Shown: piece after piece, positions 58,075-64,000 of the stretch
How the letters are laid out: each line of letters begins with the position of its first letter
Position numbering within the stretch: the stretch's first letter is position 1
Position numbers and translations under genes: made by a program
Origin: Cryptomeria japonica
Lineage: Eukaryota > Streptophyta > Pinopsida > Cupressales > Cupressaceae
DNA: 64,000 nucleotides
Direction: 5' to 3'
Assembly: GCF_030272615.1 (NCBI RefSeq)
Contig: NC_081406.1
Location: forward strand, 214,949,497 to 215,013,496
The notes under the pieces: model-generated
The model's database searches: none
What the model was told of the DNA's origin: nothing
The model's input: only the letters and a program-made list of their open reading frames with translations

Positions 58075-58388
58075 ACTTTGCTCAAGATGATGCAGACGTG
58101 ATCTTCAATGAACTCTTCTAGAAAATAAACAACTTTGTGCAGTTTCTTCCTCTCAAGGATGCTATATTTAGGTTTGATTCTCTTGTCATCCCCATAGAAT
58201 AGACCTAGCTAGGAATGGATCACTAGGGATCTTATGTCTTCCAATTTACAATCAGTATATCTTGAAATATCTTCCTCAACTATGACTCCAGTGAGTATCT
58301 AGGATAGGGCATTGTATTTAATCTTCTTTTGAATAAAATCCATTGAGTCTACAGGTGCACTAGAATTGGAGTGTGATGCAGAAGCCAT
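58075..58388 (-). pseudogene. B1 ORF2, N-terminal part
   Basis: Start at 58388: MASASHSNSSAPVDSMDFIQ, matching the B2 start MASASHDSSSATVDSMDFIK. It continues through RYTDCKLEDI and ERKKLHKVVYFLEEFIED to LSKVHGD at the B2 target site. The reading continues at 43881 with KMFLKRPHDI. Two stops lie inside (about 58300 and 58211). Confidence 0.8.
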
Positions 58389-58812
58389 GATTAAATGATA
58401 GACAAATTTTTTGAGAAAATACCTTCACACTTCAAAATTTAGGGTTTTACAATGTCGCTCACAACACACCACTTCGGTTGCTAGATTACCGCTTGGTGTT
58501 CTTCACTTGATTGATAGAAAAATGATCTTTGGATTCTTCTGCAAGATTTTGAATCTCTCTTATTGCTTTGCATTTGAAAATTCTTCCCTCAAAAATAGAT
58601 AAGTGAAAATGGCATCAAAAATCTCTTTTAAGCAATCTTTCACCTACCATAATAAATGTTGCACCACTAGGGTACAAACCCTAATTTTGCCTTTTACCGC
58701 TTCAAAATCTTGTGCCAATTGATAGGTAACATATACCGGTTAAGGTCTTTACCAATATAATTCAGGGGTTCAAATATTTCACTGATATGCTCCCCCTAAG
58801 CTTTTCTAAAGC
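58389..58812 (-). other. B1 spacer between ORF1 and ORF2
   Basis: Counterpart of the B2 spacer 46382-46823; contains the reverse complement of the agggtttatgccctaa region. I see no separate gene. The 58411-58602 open frame on the plus strand has no support. Confidence 0.5.
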
Positions 58813-60074
58813 TTAGTTTGTCAACTCAGAGACTTCCACACTAGGTGCAGAAACTGGTTCATCCTGAGACACTTCTTCAGATTTCTTTTTCCAAGTTTTA
58901 TTCATTCCTTCTTGAACAGTTTCAACATCAATCTTCCCTTCTAGAGTGATCAGTATATCATCCGATAGGTTCTTTCTCATTATATAGGTTCTGGTAGTGT
59001 GTCCTAGTTTACTGCAATGATAGCATACCATTCCAGGTGTTCTCCATCGTCCATTATTCATACTACCATTCTTCCTTCTGCATGTTGCAATTGTGTGACC
59101 GCTACCATGATAGATCAAACAGGTTGCTCTCCAACCAGTTGCCACTTGATAGCCAACTGACCAATGGTCATAGGTATTATACCGGTTGGGATTCCAGTTC
59201 ACAGAGGGTTCCGAAACAACTCCTTGAGTCCTTGGAGGATATCTCCCAGTGTTGTGCAAAACAGACCTGCATTCAAATGCTCTATGCCCAAACTTGTTGC
59301 ATGCATAACAGTTTCCATTGAATCTATTGGATCTAGGCTTATCATTTAGAAAATAAGGAAAATTGTTGTAGGCCTTATTTCTACACACATTAGTAGTATG
59401 TCCTTCTTTGAGACAATTAAAGCAAATAGGTTTAAACTTTTGCTTACCTTTATCCTTTGATGTTGGTTGCTTCTTTCATGCTACATCTTTTGTTCCAAGG
59501 TCTGACCTTCCTCATACCCAGAGAAACCAAGTCCACTGGTATTCTTTACCAGTTTTGTTGATTCAAGCATTTGCTCTAGCTTAGCAGTACTTTGATTGAA
59601 TTTGGCAAGTATCTCCTTTGTCTCAGTAAGTTCTTTGGAAATAGAAGCATTGGTTTCCTTCAAGGTTGCATTCTTAGAAATAGCCATGTTTATTTCACCT
59701 TGCATTTCTTCTTTTTCCATTTTACTCTCTTAGAGATGAGCGGTAAGGGCACAGATTTCTTGCTTCATCTTGGAGATCTCATGATCTTTGTCTTTTACTA
59801 GATCTTCAGCTTTCCTTTAGTTCGCAAGCTCTTAACACATTCTGATAGTCAGTCCTTCCAGTTCCCTTCTCAAGTTGGCATTAGATTCATTTAGTTTTTC
59901 AACTTCTTCAACTAGGGCATCCATGTCTACTTCATCAGAAGAACTATTTTCAGTAAGCTTAGCATGCTCTCTTCTTTTGGCCAGAGAGGCTTTATACTTG
60001 ACTTTGAGTTCATCATAGGCTTTCTAAGTCTGAGTGAGATGATGAGTAAGTTCCCTCATAGTGTATTTCCCCAT
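58813..60074 (-). pseudogene. B1 ORF1: coiled-coil / CCHC Gag-like protein
   Basis: Start at 60074 (MGKYTMRELTHHLTQT), 36 bases from the primer site, as in B2. The coiled-coil part (59481-60074) has EKEEMQGEINMAISKNATLK and TSGLGFSGYEEGQ. A frameshift near 59390-59480 leads to 58813-59388 with CYACNKFGHRAFEC, CLIYHGSGHTIATC and CYHCSKLGHTTRTY, ending SVEVSELTN. It has the same order and spacing as B2 ORF1. Decayed. Confidence 0.82.
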
Positions 60075-60109
60075 AGCTCCTTCCAAGTGGTTAGACTTAT
60101 AGAAAGGTT

Positions 60110-60122
60110 GGCTTTGATACCA
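60110..60122 (-). other. B1 primer-binding site
   Basis: Plus strand ggctttgatacca, the reverse complement of TGGTATCAAAGCC; one change from the B2 and C sites. Confidence 0.87.
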
Positions 60123-60124
60123 AT

Positions 60125-61220
60125 TGATGAAAACTAAGAGGGGGGGTGAATTAGTATACCAAAAAATGTTGAACACAAACTCTTAAACAGTTTAGCAAAT
60201 AACCGGTAAATTGGATTTACTAATAAACTGGTTAAGATAAATGCAAATCAAATAGAAAACAAAGCATTCACTCACAAAAGCACAATCACCATAACACAAG
60301 ATGTTTTGACATGGAAACGCAAATGGGAAAAGCCATGGTGTGCAGAAACTCACAAGTAACTATCTGCAGAATAGAAACCAGATCGGTTCAAGTCAGACCA
60401 GTTAAGGTCATACAATGTTCTTCACCAAAATAGATCCTGTTAGGAATCTAGATCTATGTTAGGAGATAAGTCTTATTAAAGACTACCTTGTGAGAGGATT
60501 TCAGATTCATAGTTGTGAACCACCTTGTTAGAGGATTTACAAAGGCTTTGCTAGGCCCACCCAGTTAAGGGTTTCAGACTTGTCGAAGATGTGAGTAATC
60601 AACAAGTGAGTGATCTAGATACTAGCACAATATGCTTGGTTAGATCCTTGGCATTTCTACATTACTTTAGTCTTCAATATCTCCACACTCTACTCTTCAC
60701 ATAGACCTAATCTTCTCTTCTATGATCACACATACAAAACCCTCATCATCTCTTTAAAACCCTAGACATGATGTCCTTATAAAGGAGTCTGATTTCATGT
60801 CGGTCCAATAAGATTAGATTACAAGTTCCTAGGTTCAATGCATCTAGACACATTTGGTAACATGTCACAAAATCACCACCAAAGTGTCGGTGGATGATAA
60901 CTCATCACAAAGTAATACCGGTTTATACAATTTACTGATTATCAGTTGTCAAAATGAAGATGGGAAAAATGTTAACTACCGCTTTGTTTCTTAGTATTGC
61001 TTGAGATCCTCAAACCGCTTGAGGTCTTCATACCACTTTGGGTCTTCAGTCAATTTGTGACTGGTAACATCTTCTACAAAACATTGATAGTCTAAAGACT
61101 ATAATACATAATACCGGTTGGAACAATTACCAGTTGATCATAACTCATACATCAAGAAAGTGTACACAAAGCAAGTGTGTGTCCATCAATGACAATCAAA
61201 ACATCATCAAAATGCCAACA
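60125..61220 (-). repeat. B1 5' LTR (1,096 bp)
   Basis: Plus strand tgatgaaaactaagaggg ... aaaatgccaaca; partner of 39500-40652. The TG...CA ends are intact, with the ctttt duplication at 61221-61225. Confidence 0.9.
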
Positions 61221-61385
61221 CTTTTTGGTTATAAAGGCATTTTAACCTCTCATTTTGAATCACAAAGCATTCAAATTTATGAAGAGCATGAAGAGAGCGA
61301 AGGCATTCAAGAGGCGAAGCAACTAAGACATTTTGAGGGTATTTCAGAGGATTTCACTTGCAGAAAAGGTATTTATTTTAGTATC

Positions 61386-62404
61386 ATGGCTACTTCATCT
61401 TTTGTTCCCGAATTTATTGCAAACCCTATTGTGGTAGAGAATGTTAAGCATCCTAGACCCATTTTTAAGATTATTCTTGAGATTGCTAAGCAAGATGATT
61501 CTATTGGTGCTTTTTCTAAAAATTTTTAGGGAGTTGCTTTTGCTGAAGATTCGAGAATATATATTCATTGCAACATAGAGATTTTAGGGTCTGATGATTT
61601 GACAAACATATACCACAATGTTATAGCTGACAAACAAGTTTTAATCAAGCCAAAGCATAAGATTGTTGAGGATTTAGGATTTGTTGATATCTTGAACATT
61701 CCTAAATTTCTGGATGAGATAGTTCGTCTTTACTTAGTAGGGTTCATGGTGAATTTATGTGGTTAGATTCTATTTTCAAAATTACTAAGGAAGAAATCAA
61801 GGCATTCACTGGTTTACCCTCTACCAGTACTAGGCCTGACAAGAAGACGAAGATCCCAAACAAGGTGGTTATGAACCTAACTGGTGCCAAATCTGATAGC
61901 AGATCTCTTAGGGTTAGTGATATCATTGATGATAATGTGAAATATGTGAGTATGGTGATTGGCTACAGAGTTGCTCATACAAATAGGTTAAATTATGTTT
62001 CTAGTCTATGTATACATGGTGCATATGAAATGGTGAAGAACAGTGCAAAGATTGACATTTGTGAATGGTTAAAGGATGAACTGCTAGAAAATTTGGGGAA
62101 GATCAAGGGTGATAAGAAAGGAACCTTCAGATTTGGTAATTTACTTGTATGATTAATGCTTTATTTCACAAAGGAGATCCCCAACATTGGTCCCAAGGGC
62201 TTTTCTTATGACATCCTTGCTGGAAGACAGATTATGGAAGCAATTACCAGCATAGGTGCTGATGGTGACAGACTGATTAAAGATTATTTCAAGAACTCTC
62301 AAACTAAGATGAAGGCAAGGGAAAGGATTCCTCAAAGTATTGTGGAAAAATATGACAAACATATATGTTTTGTAATAAAGAGAAATGAGACATGGATGGA
62401 GGCT
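61386..62404 (+). pseudogene. A ORF2, N-terminal third, truncated
   Basis: ATG at 61386 (MATSSFVPEFIANPIVVENV). It aligns with C ORF2 residue by residue: EDSRIYIHCNIEILG, LPSTSTRPDKKTKIPN, NLTGAKSDSRSLRVSDI, YVSMVIGYRVAHTNRLNYVS, KIDICEWLKDELLENLGKI, RFGNLLV, and SIVEKYDKHICFVIKRNETW. Stops at 61527 and 62150, and a one- or two-base deletion near 61725 that shifts the frame. It ends at 62404, within the block that C continues with IPRTIWVIEMGY. The upstream 61226-61385 is the A spacer. Confidence 0.83.
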
Positions 62405-63584
62405 CACTAATACATTTAGCCTAAAATTCTGACGGACGTTTCAATCAGAGAAGGTATATTGTGAACAAATTTGATTTTTTTTTTAAAAATTGCCTGCATT
62501 CATCGAAATTCCAATGATAATTCAATATATGTTTTTGACAGAGAAGGAATTGGCAATGACATTTGTGTTTTTTTACACAAAGTGCCCACATTCATTGAAA
62601 TTTCGATGACAATGGGCATTACTTTAAAAAAAAAAGACCAAGACATTTGAAATCATTTTCATAGCCTCTTCCCATTCTCACATTGCCGCCCCAACAGTGT
62701 ATTCCCTCCCACAGTTCCACCTTTGTCAAACCCCAACAAATATATCGAGGTTGTGTCTGCGCAATGCCACAACCGATTTTTTCTGGGAGGATGGAGCCAT
62801 AACCTTTCTCGAGTGAGCCGAACAATCCAATGAAGTTGGCTACCTCACATCCTAAAGTGGGTTTTATATCTTGAACTATTGTTGGAGGATTTGCATACAA
62901 AGGGAATAGAGTTAGCTAAAGATAATGTAGTATTGCTGGTCTTGCCTGCTTGTATAGAAGAATTAGGTTATTACTATGGATACTTGTTGTTTTCCAGAGG
63001 ACAACAGGGCTATGAATGTCTTGCGATAGAGGACCGGTGAAAGCAATGAATGTCTTGCGATAGAGGTAGATCAATCCATGTTGGGTGTTCTTCACCACTA
63101 TAGTTGAGGGCTTCCCAATTCTTGCTAACTCTAGTGGGGCTTGATTTGCAACTATATCCTCCCACACGAACACCCGGAGAGTAGTTTTTAAAGGAACGGG
63201 GCATAGTAGTTTAGGCAGCTCGATCTGCATAGTAGTTTCCTCCCCACCAGCACCAGTTTATAAATCCTCAGGGAACTATCTCCTCCACCAACTCTCTTCC
63301 TCCCACCTACCCTGCATGGGGGCCCACCCAAGTATTAATTAGAGTTGCAGGATCACAAGCATGGGCCATTATAAAGGCAACAAAGGTAGTGACACCAATA
63401 GGAGTAGATTGTATTGCACTTCCACACCCGCTTATAAAGAGATACAAGTGAAACCTGAGCTTTTGTTTAGTTCTCTATTTCTTAGGCGATATAACGAGCC
63501 ACTCTATTCAAGGGTAGGGTGAAGAGGATTCCATGGTATTTTTTGGTGAACTAAATTGTGTCCTTGGCAATCAATCATGAATCG
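62405..63584. other. Unassigned sequence right of A
   Basis: About 1.2 kb that matches no LTR or coding block of the window. It is less AT-rich than the nest, and there are short open frames on the minus strand (62619-62900, 62916-63230) without recognisable motifs. It contains a pair of related, partly palindromic words (tcatcgaaattccaatga near 62492 and tcattgaaatttcgatga near 62593) and a short direct repeat, aatgtcttgcgatagagg, at about 63015 and 63047. It could be low-copy host DNA or another element type. Confidence 0.5.
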
Positions 63585-63696
63585 AATATCTTCAAGGATG
63601 TGCACTGATAAATGTAATTGGAAACCTTGGCATTATTGATGCATATGTTGCTGCTCTCAACAAGTTTGGTCATGACCTTGAGAATATAGTAGAGTA
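63585..63696 (+). pseudogene. Exon fragment similar to plant alpha-glucan phosphorylase
   Basis: Reading frame gives EYLQGCALINVIGNLGII and then DAYVAALNKFGHDLENIVE. This matches the known N-terminal catalytic-domain stretch of starch/glycogen phosphorylases (MEFLQGRALLNAIGNL ... YAEALxxLGxxLExVxEQ), enzymes that release glucose-1-phosphate from alpha-1,4-glucans. The next codon is TAG where the family has Gln (CAG), followed by gta. The fragment therefore ends where a plant exon could end (CAG|GTA), and one C-to-T change would explain the stop. No upstream acceptor or neighbouring exon could be read with confidence. It may be a pseudogene, a captured fragment, or one exon of a gene extending right with a very long intron. 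Confidence 0.55.
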
Positions 63697-64000
63697 GGTA
63701 TAGTTATCTGTTAGTTTTGCGATTTCAGTTTACTTGTATCAGAAAAACATATTATAGTTTCTCATTTCTTATTCTAGTACTTGATCACACTTATAGTGTA
63801 TATTTACTATGTGTTCTCCATATTAATGGTCCCTTTAAGTAGACAACACCAAGAAACATGTAATGATAGTTTATTAATATAAATAATTATTCAATTGTAC
63901 CCAAGTTCTTAGGAAATGCAATGTACTTGTTATATGTGAATCACTTCAAGTGCATTGCTAGGGAAGGACAACAAGACCATCGGTTAAACCTAGCATGTCA
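63697..64000. other. Unassigned AT-rich sequence, possible intron
   Basis: It begins gtatagttatctg directly after the phosphorylase-like exon, compatible with a splice donor, and is T-rich for about 150 bases as plant introns are. There is no other recognisable feature to the window end. Confidence 0.35.

Larger units (their letters stand above)
39500..61220 (-). mobile_element. B1: non-autonomous LTR element, split by B2
   Basis: Minus-strand element with 3' LTR 39500-40652, ORF2, ORF1, primer site and 5' LTR 60125-61220. It is flanked by ctttt duplications at 39495-39499 and 61221-61225. B2 (43882-58069) lies within its ORF2. Own length without B2 is about 7.5 kb. It contains no pol domain anywhere. 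It inserted in the interior of A between ORF1 and ORF2. Confidence 0.9.

Noticed and set aside
61134-61385. Upstream extension of A ORF2 to 61134
   Set aside because: The first part lies in the B1 LTR (to 61220), so the extension is an insertion artefact. The C and B starts support 61386.

Overview
This is plant nuclear DNA made almost entirely of nested LTR retrotransposons. The base composition is AT-rich. I found no intact host gene, rRNA, tRNA or bacterial-type feature in the 64 kb. The element types (Copia Gag-Pol, Gypsy, a very long-LTR LARD-like element), the depth of nesting and the decay suggest a large plant genome. A gymnosperm is my guess, but the sequence does not prove it.

Layout. 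R1 (1-6989, minus) is a decayed Copia element inserted in the LTR end of R2 (6990-7562, plus), a Copia remnant. G1 (7563-11354, minus) is a Gypsy element truncated inside its reverse transcriptase. R3 (11355-16690, plus) is a Copia element whose integrase is split by solo LTR S1 (13857-15175, TSD ttgtg). R4 (16691-20661, minus) is a Copia 3' half. R5 (20662-25613, plus) is a Copia 5' half split by solo LTR S2 (23501-24998, TSD aagac).

From 25614 to 62404 there is a nest of a different kind. Element A (plus) lies in the R5 integrase. The LTR of A is split by L1 (26183-37855, minus), which has two ~4 kb LTRs around a 3.7 kb interior with no recognisable protein. The interior of A is split by B1 (39500-61220, minus, TSD ctttt). 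B1 is split by B2 (43882-58069, plus, TSD cgtgc), and B2 is split by C (49636-56324, plus, TSD ggaaa). The matching duplications give a firm order: A before B1, B1 before B2, B2 before C.

The main discovery candidate is the A/B/C group. These elements have Copia-like signals: a TGGTATCAGAGCC primer site, a CCAAAGGGGGAGAT polypurine tract, and TG...CA LTRs with 5-bp TSDs. They carry no recognisable protease, integrase, reverse transcriptase or RNase H. They encode ORF1, a coiled-coil protein with about four CCHC knuckles that resembles the C-terminal half of a Copia Gag, and ORF2, a protein of about 1,000 residues that I do not recognise. ORF2 recurs in A, B1, B2 and C with strongly diverged but alignable motifs. 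They look like non-autonomous Gag-bearing retrotransposons mobilised by Copia enzymes and carrying an undescribed second gene. L1 is a second non-autonomous type, and its LTRs carry an array of six short GC-rich hairpins.

The tail (62405-64000) is not recognisable LTR sequence. It holds one exon-like fragment resembling plant alpha-glucan phosphorylase.
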